A stretch of DNA of 64,000 bases from Bacteroidaceae bacterium (GTDB lineage: Bacteria > Bacteroidota > Bacteroidia > Bacteroidales > Bacteroidaceae). Below the pieces are notes generated by a model that made no database searches, was not told the origin of the DNA, and worked only from the letters and a program-made list of their open reading frames with translations. Of this stretch, positions 33,877 through 41,375 are shown piece after piece. The position numbers and the translations under genes are program-made. Location: the NCBI GenBank assembly GCA_017555585.1, contig JAFZGA010000004.1:1-64000 (forward strand), read 5' to 3'. How positions within the stretch are numbered: position 1 is the stretch's first letter; every line of letters begins with the position of its first letter.

Positions 33877-33905
33877 AAGACAATACTACCAACAATATAT
33901 TGAGA

Positions 33906-34589
33906 ATGAAACTGCTGATTATAGAAGACGACAACTCGTTGCGCGAAATCATGCAACGCGCATTGACAACCGAAGGATATGTTGTCGAGACAGCACCGAC
34001 ATTCTTCGAAGCAGAGGACAAGATTGCCGGATATGAATACGACTGCATAATGCTGGACATCATGCTGCCCGACGGCAACGGGCTCAAATTGCTGGAACAG
34101 ATAAAATCAATTGGCAAGAACGACAGGGTAATCATAATCTCGGCACGCGACTCGCTCGACGACAAGATTGAAGGATTGAACCTGGGAGCCGACGACTACC
34201 TGCCGAAGCCTTTCTATATGGCAGAGCTGTCGGCACGCATAAAAAGCGTACTGCGCCGTGGAGTTACAGCAGTAAGCAACACAATGAATATCGGGAACAT
34301 ATCTCTTGACCTTAACAGCCGCCGTGTGACAATAGCCGGTAAAGAGATAACGTTGCTTAAAAAAGAGTTCGACATACTGCTCTATTTCATGCAACGTCCG
34401 GGGCATATCATCGACAAGGCAGTACTTGCCGAAGGCGTGTGGGGCGACCACATTGACATGGCCGACAATTTCCAGTTCGTATATGCGCAGATAAAGAACC
34501 TGAGAAAAAGACTCACCGAAGCCGGAGCCGACAACAACATAAAGGCAGTGTATGGATTCGGATATAAATTTTGCGAAGTAACAGAATGA
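33906..34589 (+). CDS. OmpR-family response regulator
   Basis: DNA-binding response regulator of 227 residues. I use ATG 33906 (a TTG at 33900 is also in frame). The receiver domain has the acidic pair E7-D8-D9, the phospho-acceptor Asp51 in IMLDIMLPDG and Lys101 in YLPKPF. A winged-helix domain follows (about 130-225), ending with VYGFGYKF, typical of the OmpR/PhoB class. The target genes are unknown. The kinase gene overlaps its stop by 4 nt, so it is the cognate partner. Confidence 0.93.
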   Translation: MKLLIIEDDNSLREIMQRALTTEGYVVETAPTFFEAEDKIAGYEYDCIMLDIMLPDGNGLKLLEQIKSIGKNDRVIIISARDSLDDKIEGLNLGADDYLPKPFYMAELSARIKSVLRRGVTAVSNTMNIGNISLDLNSRRVTIAGKEITLLKKEFDILLYFMQRPGHIIDKAVLAEGVWGDHIDMADNFQFVYAQIKNLRKRLTEAGADNNIKAVYGFGYKFCEVTE

Positions 34590-35848
34590 GACTTATAACA
34601 CGCGTTACACTACGACTCGCCATAGTGCTGTTACCCATAATGATTATATGGGGAACAGTATTCTACATCTCTATGGTAAACGAGATAAACGACGAGACAG
34701 ATGACAGTCTCGAGGACTATGCCGAACAGCTGATACGCCGCACTCTTGCCGGCAAGGGGCTTCCACTGCCAGGCATCAACAGCAATAATGTATATTCTAT
34801 AGAGCCTCTGCCCGATACTGCCGGCTATGAGACCACTATCAGTTTCTGTGACCGGCGTATCTACATCTACGAAAAGGAAGAGACAGAACCGGCGCGTGAG
34901 ATGACCATGATTTTCACCGACAAGGAAAACAGGGCGTATAAACTTGTGGTATCAACACCAACTTTCGAACGCGAGGACTTGCTGCGTGCGGTCTTTATAC
35001 ATATAGTAATACTGTATTTGCTGTTGATGGTAACAATACTTGTTGCTACAACATTAATATTCCACTACAGCATGAGACCTTTGTATGCACTGTTGCACTG
35101 GCTCGACAACTACCGTCCCGGCAGCGGTACAAAGGATTTGCCTATGGAGAAGAATATTGTCGAATTCAAGAAACTCACCGAAGCGGCACGCCACACCATA
35201 GAGCGTGCCGAAAGTTACATGGAAAGACAGAAACAGTTCATAGGCAACGCTTCGCATGAGTTGCAGACACCGCTTGCAATACTTGGCACACGCATTGAGT
35301 GGATGATTGACAACACAGAACTCAGCGAAGAACAATTCACAGAGCTTTCAAAGATGCGTCAGTCACTGCAGCGCATGAGTCGCCTGAACCGTACACTGTT
35401 GCTGCTGTCAAAGATTGACAATAACCAATTCCCCGACAGGAGCGACATAGACCTGGTGGAGATCATAAACAACGAGATTGGCATATACAGCGAGATATAT
35501 GGCGACAGCGGAATAAGATGCAATACCGAAATGCCACAGCACTTTGTTGTAAACATGAATGAGTCGCTTGCAACAACCATGATTACGAACCTTATCAAGA
35601 ATGCCTTCTTGCATACAGGCGAAAATGGCACTGTTGATATAAGTATCAGGAAGCGACAGCTTGTTATAGCTAATAACGGTAGTGAAGCGCTTGACAGCAC
35701 ACGACTGTTCGACCGTTTTTATACAAGTGGTAAGAAAGGTTCTACAGGCCTTGGCCTTGCTCTTGTAAAATCCATTGCGAATAGTTATAATTTCAAGATT
35801 GAATATTCATTCAAAGAGAACAGGCACTGCTTTATAGTGAAATTCTGA
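34586..35848 (+). CDS. Sensor histidine kinase
   Basis: Membrane histidine kinase of 420 residues, starting with an ATGA overlap with the response regulator. Two membrane helices (about 8-29 and 134-160) flank a periplasmic sensor of about 100 residues. The HisKA phospho-acceptor is His224 in NASHELQTPL. The ATPase domain has an N-box (TNLIKNAFLHT) and the G-box GSTGLGLALVKS. The small sensor loop shows no named domain; a stimulus cannot be assigned. Confidence 0.92.
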   Translation: MRLITRVTLRLAIVLLPIMIIWGTVFYISMVNEINDETDDSLEDYAEQLIRRTLAGKGLPLPGINSNNVYSIEPLPDTAGYETTISFCDRRIYIYEKEETEPAREMTMIFTDKENRAYKLVVSTPTFEREDLLRAVFIHIVILYLLLMVTILVATTLIFHYSMRPLYALLHWLDNYRPGSGTKDLPMEKNIVEFKKLTEAARHTIERAESYMERQKQFIGNASHELQTPLAILGTRIEWMIDNTELSEEQFTELSKMRQSLQRMSRLNRTLLLLSKIDNNQFPDRSDIDLVEIINNEIGIYSEIYGDSGIRCNTEMPQHFVVNMNESLATTMITNLIKNAFLHTGENGTVDISIRKRQLVIANNGSEALDSTRLFDRFYTSGKKGSTGLGLALVKSIANSYNFKIEYSFKENRHCFIVKF

Positions 35849-36084
35849 ATGTAAGAGGCCGGCATGCCGGTGGAGTGTATGCGGAAGCACCGCGAAACGT
35901 GTCATTTCGACCGCAGGGAGAAATCCTACAGCCCCATGCTAACCATATTGATTTTTCGGGTCAAAGACCCTGACACTCAATTACGGCAGATAGCATATCT
36001 GCCGTAACGGATTCGCCACCGAAACTCTTAAATGTTTCGGCGGCAATAAATTAAATTAATCAAATAAATTGAATACGCTTCGCT
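35849..36084. other. Hairpin-dense spacer
   Basis: This 236-nt spacer between the kinase and a convergent gene has no credible coding frame. It holds a palindrome CCGGCATGCCGG (35862-35873), a candidate dispersed repeat (35900-35927), a GGGTC/GACCC hairpin (35958-35970), a perfect 12-bp inverted repeat TTACGGCAGATA with a GCA loop (35981-36007), and an 11-nt inverted repeat with one mismatch (36015-36025/36034-36044). None ends in a strong T-run, so a terminator is not clear. Confidence 0.7.
35900..35927. repeat. Candidate dispersed intergenic repeat, copy 2
   Basis: TGTCATTTCGACCG followed by GCAGGGAGAAATC; matches the stretch at 12587-12615 over most positions. Such short intergenic elements occur in several Bacteroidota genomes, but I cannot check copy number here. 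Confidence 0.5.
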
Positions 36085-37806
36085 TTATTCTAAGACAGGG
36101 CGTACACTTTGCCCGATGTGACGGTAGCTGTAGTGCCAGAAGTAATTGCTGCCATCGAAGCCCAGGTAGTACGCGTAGTTGCTGTCGCTCTCGTATGGCG
36201 TAGAACTCCAATAGTAACTGCAATACCCTTCGTTGTCAGGCGACGTACCGTAACGATAGCCCGCAGCCGGCACGAAGATACTATTACCATTAGGGCCGGT
36301 TACGCGGTAACCATTAACGCCGTTCTGTGTAGTCCACTTCCAACTACAGTTTCTGTAGAGTTCCTTTATTTCAGCAAGGGTAGGCATACGCCAATTGCCA
36401 CCCCAATTGGCACGGGCAGCATCGTATTGAGCGTTGCCACTGATGTCGCTCATCTCCTTGCCATAAGTTACGCTATTGCTCTCATAATAGCTGCTCTTGG
36501 GAGATATTTCACCCCAAGCAAAGTAATCTCCATACTCCTCAGGAGCGTTTGCGCCAACGTTACAAGAAGCCCATTTTACGCTCAAACCAAGGTCGACAGC
36601 CTCGTAAGGAGATGTTGAGGAATTATCTCCGTCAGGAGCAGCATCGCACAAGGTATTGATAAAATCCTTTGCATTGCTCTGCACCTTGGAAAAATCGCCG
36701 GCAAGTGAGCTCGAACAATCGAGAACAAGCATTATAACAGCCGAACTACGCTCGGTAACTATATTGGTGTTTTCGGTCTTGTCAAACTCGGAGTTTATCT
36801 GCCATGTGCCGTTGGACGATATGTAGCTCCACTCGTCGACAGACTGTTTGTCAATCAACTTGTTATTTTCGGCATGCACATCTTCAAATGTAAAACTAAC
36901 AAATATTCCATCAACAATGCCCCGGACATTTGTGCCGGATGAAGAGGTTAGGCCTACATATTTTACATTATCGAGCGAACGGGTTGAAAGATTGAATGTA
37001 CCCTCTATATACAAAGAGGATTTTGCCGCAGAAGTTGCATTGTCGAATGTAAAGCGTATGACTGTTCCATTTGACACACCGGGAATGGTTAGGTTTATTG
37101 TCTGAAAATAGTTGCTTTGCGACAGCTGTTCGGCAATTTCTTTGAACTTGGCATTGACCTCGGACATGCTTGTAACCTCGGTTGCGTTTTCCTGGGAAGA
37201 GGCAAGCTTTGAAAGATTGTTGCGGAAAGTGGTTACGTCGGTGACATCGGAACCGCGCAAGCCAATGGAATAGGCTGTGATGGGCTGGCCACAGACAGTC
37301 TCGTTCATGATGCGACGGTTAAGGGCATTGAGATATTCACTGCTTTGCTGATATGAGCCGTTCATCATTATTGAACCTTGGTCCAGGCCATCGGTAAATG
37401 TGACTATGGCTGCGGTGGAGACATCATCGGGCATTTGGGCTGCCTGCAGGGTGTTGATTGCCTGGTCTACCGAGTAATACAACAGAGTACCGTTCTTCAT
37501 GGTCAAGCCGTCAACAAAGGCGTTGAATTCACTCTTGTTTTCTTTGGTAAGCACACATACAGGATAGGAGTATAACTGTTGGTTGAAACCAAGAATTCCA
37601 AGATATACACCACTGGCAAGTTGAGGAGCGTCGGGCACGTCAGGGGTTTCGGTAATCGATGGATCGACAAAGGTAACACTGTCAATCTCCGACACCGGAA
37701 TACGTTCTATTGTATTGTTACGGAAAATGTACATATACTCGCCATTCTCCTGCGCTACTGCAAACATGCTTAGCATAATTGCAAAAAGGGTGATAATCTT
37801 TTTCAT
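36085..37806 (-). CDS. Secreted FISUMP-domain protein with apparently permuted vWA domain
   Basis: A 573-residue protein with a signal peptide (cleaved near residue 19). Residues 22-50 match the short N-terminal module with IDSVTFVDP seen in other Bacteroidales secreted proteins. Residues 66-230 look like a vWA domain from strand 2 onward, including a MIDAS-like VTFTDGLDQ, but without the first D-x-S-x-S strand. That strand, MLVLDCSSSLAG, appears instead at 358-370, after a sandwich-like segment. Residues 400-573 are a FISUMP domain (VDLGLSVKWASCNVGA, NWRMPT, WSSTP, SVRPV). It probably sits at the surface or in the periplasm. Confidence 0.8.
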   Translation of the reverse strand: MKKIITLFAIMLSMFAVAQENGEYMYIFRNNTIERIPVSEIDSVTFVDPSITETPDVPDAPQLASGVYLGILGFNQQLYSYPVCVLTKENKSEFNAFVDGLTMKNGTLLYYSVDQAINTLQAAQMPDDVSTAAIVTFTDGLDQGSIMMNGSYQQSSEYLNALNRRIMNETVCGQPITAYSIGLRGSDVTDVTTFRNNLSKLASSQENATEVTSMSEVNAKFKEIAEQLSQSNYFQTINLTIPGVSNGTVIRFTFDNATSAAKSSLYIEGTFNLSTRSLDNVKYVGLTSSSGTNVRGIVDGIFVSFTFEDVHAENNKLIDKQSVDEWSYISSNGTWQINSEFDKTENTNIVTERSSAVIMLVLDCSSSLAGDFSKVQSNAKDFINTLCDAAPDGDNSSTSPYEAVDLGLSVKWASCNVGANAPEEYGDYFAWGEISPKSSYYESNSVTYGKEMSDISGNAQYDAARANWGGNWRMPTLAEIKELYRNCSWKWTTQNGVNGYRVTGPNGNSIFVPAAGYRYGTSPDNEGYCSYYWSSTPYESDSNYAYYLGFDGSNYFWHYSYRHIGQSVRPVLE

Positions 37807-37843
37807 ATCTTTGTTTTTTTAATTGTCATTTCGCTAATAGCTA

Positions 37844-37875
37844 CGAAGATATGAATTTTCACATTCCAAAGCAAT
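37844..37875 (-). promoter_or_regulatory. Possible promoter of the FISUMP gene
   Basis: Minus-strand TATCTTCG (37844-37851; one mismatch to TAnnTTTG) with ATTG (37872-37875) 20 nt upstream. Moderate match only. Confidence 0.35.
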
Positions 37876-37966
37876 TTTTAAAAAGCTTTTATCCAAAGGG
37901 TTATATAAGAGTGTCAAATTTTTTTTCAAATTTCTGAAAATTTCAAATTCATTTCAGTTTTGTATA

Positions 37967-37975
37967 TAATCTTTG
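37967..37975 (+). promoter_or_regulatory. Possible -7 element of the PepSY-like genes
   Basis: TAATCTTTG resembles TAnnTTTG with one extra base. It is about 85 nt before the first PepSY gene; no clear -33 element. Confidence 0.3.
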
Positions 37976-38058
37976 CAATGTAAATAATGCAAAGCAGTTC
38001 AGAGCAAACTATAAACCGGCTGTTTTGTTTAATGTATAACTACCAAAAAACAAAGATT

Positions 38059-38499
38059 ATGAAAAAGATTTTATTTGCACTTGTAGCGATTTTTACATTG
38101 GGTATATCAACAGCTTCAGCTGACAATGATAAGCTGGTCAATAAAAGCGAACTCCCGGTACAGGCACAGAAGTTTATCGACGACAATTTCGCAGGTATTA
38201 AACTGACCTATGCAAAGCTTGAGCGCGATTTTTTGGATCGTTCATACGAAGTGGTTCTTGCCGATGGTACAAAGCTCGAGTTTACAGCCAAGGGTGCATG
38301 GAAGGATGTTGATTGCCGATACAGCGAGGTTCCTGCAGCTATTGTTCCTAAAGCAATAAAAGATTATGTCCAGCAGAACTATCCCGGTGAGAAAATCCTG
38401 AAAATAGAGCACGAGAACGGCTTTTATGAGTTGACACTCTCTAACCGTTATGAGTTGACATTCAACAAGGACTATAGAATAGTTGATATAGACAATTAA
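38059..38499 (+). CDS. Periplasmic PepSY-like protein
   Basis: A 146-residue secreted protein (start 38059 gives signal peptide MKKILFAL... cleaved near residue 22; the frame extends upstream but adds no signal). The mature part has two PepSY-like repeats with ELPVQAQKFIDDNFAG and AAIVPKAIKDYVQQNYPGEKI, each followed by YEV/YEL-type strands. This Bacteroidota family resembles beta-lactamase inhibitor folds but its function is unknown. The next gene, 27 nt on, is a paralogue. Confidence 0.85.
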   Translation: MKKILFALVAIFTLGISTASADNDKLVNKSELPVQAQKFIDDNFAGIKLTYAKLERDFLDRSYEVVLADGTKLEFTAKGAWKDVDCRYSEVPAAIVPKAIKDYVQQNYPGEKILKIEHENGFYELTLSNRYELTFNKDYRIVDIDN

Positions 38500-38526
38500 G
38501 TAACATACTCGTAAACTACTGTAAAC

Positions 38527-38952
38527 ATGAGAAAACTATTTCCTATTTTAATGATTCTGTTCTCGTTTGCAGCATGTGACAATTACGAGAATTTCAATTC
38601 TCTGCTGAATCAGAGCATTGTAGAATTTATACAAAAAGAGTATAGAGGTGCTACAATACGCAGTACCGAGTATGACGACCAAGGATTGTTGGAGGTTGAA
38701 ATCAGGCACGATTCGCGTATCAAAGAGGTCTATTTCGATTATAACGACAACTGGGTATATACAACATGGGACGTGAAGGCTTCAGACCTTCCATCGGCTG
38801 TAAAGAGTGCTGTTTCAGCCAAATATCCGGGATACAGGATTGATGATGCCGATTTTTACGAAAGCGTTGAGAAATCCTATTACAGGATAGAGATTGAAAG
38901 AGGCGAATTTGAAAAGACCATATACATAACAAAGGAAGGGAATCAACAATGA
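38527..38952 (+). CDS. PepSY-like lipoprotein
   Basis: A 141-residue paralogue of the preceding protein, with a lipoprotein signal (FSFAAC, Cys17). The repeats follow the same pattern (LNQSIVEFIQKEYRG, SAVKSAVSAKYPGYRI). One soluble and one lipid-anchored member in tandem may act at the same site in the envelope. A strong terminator follows 26 nt after the stop. Confidence 0.83.
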   Translation: MRKLFPILMILFSFAACDNYENFNSLLNQSIVEFIQKEYRGATIRSTEYDDQGLLEVEIRHDSRIKEVYFDYNDNWVYTTWDVKASDLPSAVKSAVSAKYPGYRIDDADFYESVEKSYYRIEIERGEFEKTIYITKEGNQQ

Positions 38953-38977
38953 CGATGCAGGGTTGATTATATGACGG

Positions 38978-39008
38978 GAAGAGTCGCAATTGCGGCTCTT
39001 CTTTTTTG
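38978..39008 (+). terminator. Rho-independent terminator after PepSY genes
   Basis: GAAGAG and CTCTTC with GTCGCAATTGCGGC inside form a hairpin followed by T6. Confidence 0.8.
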
Positions 39009-39271
39009 GGGTTTGCTCACACTTTCACACCAGCTGATGGAAACTCCCAAATAACTCCGGCACCGATAAAACCACAAATGGGCTAAACGACAAAAGCGTT
39101 AAGGTTAAAAACTGCCGTGGAATACAACAAATATAGCACACTTAGAGATTTTTTCGGGCAAGTCCCCAACAACAAGTCTCATCACAACGTTCCCACGAGA
39201 TGAACAAAGTGCCATCATTCAGGAAATTACTACTGCCTGCATGTAGTATGTGGCGTTTTTTACTGTTTTTG

Positions 39272-39302
39272 ATTGAGAATAAACATAAAATATTTACTTT
39301 TG
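39272..39302 (+). promoter_or_regulatory. Promoter of the phosphopantetheinyl transferase gene
   Basis: ATTG (39272-39275) and TACTTTTG (39295-39302) with a 19-nt spacer fit the Bacteroidota promoter. The leader to ATG 39327 is about 20 nt. Confidence 0.55.
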
Positions 39303-39326
39303 CACCACAAGAACACCACTTTCACA

Positions 39327-39950
39327 ATGCCACGTCTCTTTTACGACAACATAGCCACGTCATGCAATGCCAAAATATTCTTTTGGCATATCACTGAAAA
39401 CAGCAAAGAGCTATCAGAACTTATTGCCGACAATGGCTTGTCGCTTGCCGAAGCCGAAAAGAGCTTCAAATCGGCAAGCAGGCAGCGAGAGTGGCTTGCA
39501 ACGCGTGCACTGCTGCAGCTAACTCCATATAGCAGGGAGGTCATACGCTATCACAGCAACGGCAAACCGTTCTTTGCGGGCAACAATATGCATATAAGCA
39601 TAAGCCACACAAAGGATATTGTGGCAATTGCCATATCGGGCCACCCAATAGGAATTGATGTTGAGACAGCGAGCCGCAACGCTTTGGCGGTAACAAGTTC
39701 ATTCCTTAAACCGTGTGAAATGGCTGAACTGCAGAATGTACAAGACCAAGCGAACGAAGCAGTGCGCCTGTGGAGTGCAAAGGAGGCTGCGTTCAAGCTC
39801 GCATCGGAGAAGGTTGCCATATTAAAAGAAATTGGCATTACAAAGAATGCCAATGACTATACTGTGACCTACCCGGACTGCTCTGTTGCCAAATGCGACA
39901 GCTACACTTTGGGCGATATTATTCTCTCTGTTGCAACTTTTGGTTACTGA
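39327..39950 (+). CDS. 4'-phosphopantetheinyl transferase
   Basis: Transfers the phosphopantetheine arm from CoA to a carrier protein Ser. It has 207 residues (Sfp/AcpT superfamily); ATG 39327 is preferred over upstream in-frame codons because the promoter lies between. The metal-binding GIDVE at 109-113 and WSAKEAAFK at 149-157 are intact. The N-terminal half is present, so this is the long Sfp-like type rather than AcpS. No PKS, NRPS or carrier protein is nearby. Its stop overlaps the convergent M23/LysM gene's stop by 7 nt. Confidence 0.88.
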   Translation: MPRLFYDNIATSCNAKIFFWHITENSKELSELIADNGLSLAEAEKSFKSASRQREWLATRALLQLTPYSREVIRYHSNGKPFFAGNNMHISISHTKDIVAIAISGHPIGIDVETASRNALAVTSSFLKPCEMAELQNVQDQANEAVRLWSAKEAAFKLASEKVAILKEIGITKNANDYTVTYPDCSVAKCDSYTLGDIILSVATFGY

Positions 39951-40810
39951 TACCTCAACGTTTGTCCCGGGCGTATTATAGAGCGTGAATTCAGCTTGTT
40001 CAGTTTGAATATCATCTCTTGCTCAACGCCATATTTCCTAGCTATCTTTCCTATAGTCTCGCCTTGCTTTACCTTATGATATTTCTTCTCAGGTCCGGCA
40101 ATCTTGACAACACCGTTCTCGATATATTTTGAACCGGGACGGCGATAGAGATAGAAATCACCTGTTACATCCTGGTTCTTGAAATCGAACATAAGTGCCG
40201 GGTCAAGACATTTGCCAAGCAACAACGTCTCAAAATGCAGGTGAGGTCCGGAGCTTCGTCCGGTATTTCCGCCTATACCTATTGGAGTACCGGCTTTTAC
40301 ATTCTCGTTCTCAACAACAAGTTTCTTTGACAAATGGGCATACAATGTCTCTATGCCGTTATGGTGTCTTACCACAACATAATGACCGTATCCCCTGCGC
40401 TGATATGCTGTAATTCTCACTTTACCGTCAAATGCCGCATATATGGTATCACCTCTGTTGACCTTGATGTCAAGACCATTGTGTACACGCTTGCGACGAG
40501 GACGGTAACCGAATTTGTCGGTAATTTTTGTATTGGTTGTCGGCATGACAAAACCGCGCAAATCTATACGGAACGAGTCGGGAAGAGAATGGTTGAAATG
40601 TACCTTTGAATTTTTCCATTCAGGGTACATGTGAGCCGAGGGAACTGAATTTACCTCATTAAGCAGCATATTACGCAATGCAACAGCCTCAACAGCCTCC
40701 ATCTGCCGCTGTATCGACACCTCTTCGGCTATAAGCGCCTGGGCCCTTGTTGCTGATGAAACAAAAAGGGTACAGACAAACGATAATATGCAAAATAGAA
40801 ATCTATTCAC
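39944..40810 (-). CDS. M23 metallopeptidase with LysM domain
   Basis: Secreted peptidoglycan hydrolase of 288 residues with a signal peptide (near residue 24, TRAQ). The LytM domain (about 95-200) has all active residues: His110, Asp114, His159 in YAHL, and His190/His192 in PHLHFE. A C-terminal LysM domain (244-288) binds glycan. It contrasts with the degenerate M23 protein at 25643. It lies 12 nt after ndk and overlaps the convergent gene by 7 nt. Confidence 0.92.
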   Translation of the reverse strand: MNRFLFCILSFVCTLFVSSATRAQALIAEEVSIQRQMEAVEAVALRNMLLNEVNSVPSAHMYPEWKNSKVHFNHSLPDSFRIDLRGFVMPTTNTKITDKFGYRPRRKRVHNGLDIKVNRGDTIYAAFDGKVRITAYQRRGYGHYVVVRHHNGIETLYAHLSKKLVVENENVKAGTPIGIGGNTGRSSGPHLHFETLLLGKCLDPALMFDFKNQDVTGDFYLYRRPGSKYIENGVVKIAGPEKKYHKVKQGETIGKIARKYGVEQEMIFKLNKLNSRSIIRPGQTLRYQ

Positions 40811-40822
40811 TGCACAATAATT

Positions 40823-41296
40823 TTATTTATACTTCTGACTCTCTTCACCACCATACTCAAAGCATGTGACAGCCGAATCATAGTCGAACAGTTCACAAGG
40901 CTCAAAGAAACGCTCTATCTCAACAAGAGCATTCTCTACAGAGTCCGAAGCATGGACTACGTTCTGCTCGCCACTCATAGAGAAATCACCGCGGATTGTT
41001 CCGGGAAGTGCCTTGCGCGAATTGGTAGCACCTACCATAAGGCGTACTGTGTCAACAGCCTCGGCACCCTCAAGACAGCAAGCAATCAGTGGAGAAGCCT
41101 GCATTGAAGCCTTCAGATAGGGAAAAAATGGACGCTCAACAAGATGAGCATAATGTTCACGGACGAGTTCGTCATTCATGAACAGCATTTTCATACCTAC
41201 GATTCTGAGACCTTTACGTTCGAAACGTGTAACGATATCACCTACCAAGCCACGCTGAATAGCGTTCGGCTTTATCAAAATAAGAGTTTTTTCCAT
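40823..41296 (-). CDS. ndk: Nucleoside diphosphate kinase
   Basis: Equilibrates nucleoside tri- and diphosphates through phospho-His115 in NVVHASDS. It has 157 residues, slightly longer at the C-terminus than E. coli Ndk, with the LILIKPNAIQRGLVG opening. The ATG lies within a few bases of the predicted transcription start, so the message may be leaderless. It is separated from recG by 79 nt. Confidence 0.95.
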   Translation of the reverse strand: MEKTLILIKPNAIQRGLVGDIVTRFERKGLRIVGMKMLFMNDELVREHYAHLVERPFFPYLKASMQASPLIACCLEGAEAVDTVRLMVGATNSRKALPGTIRGDFSMSGEQNVVHASDSVENALVEIERFFEPCELFDYDSAVTCFEYGGEESQKYK

Positions 41297-41301
41297 GACG
41301 G

Positions 41302-41309
41302 CAAAGATA
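41302..41309 (-). promoter_or_regulatory. Putative -7 element of ndk
   Basis: CAAAGATA on plus is TATCTTTG on minus, a full match to TAnnTTTG. Its G is 6 nt from the ndk ATG, giving almost no leader. Confidence 0.5.
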
Positions 41310-41375
41310 CAATAAAGTTACAAAAAAGGAAGAGGATTTACGAATATTTTTTTGATACACAAGCACTAAGGTGTT

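Larger units (their letters stand above)
38953..39326 (+). other. Intergenic region with terminator and promoter only
   Basis: A 374-nt gap after the PepSY pair. It contains the terminator (38978-39008) and the promoter of the downstream gene (39272-39302). I see no tRNA, no credible coding frame and no other repeats in the rest. Confidence 0.6.

Noticed and set aside
38969..39052. A 27-residue hydrophobic small protein after the PepSY pair
   Set aside because: The frame runs through the terminator hairpin and T-run (38978-39008) and has no promoter or family support.
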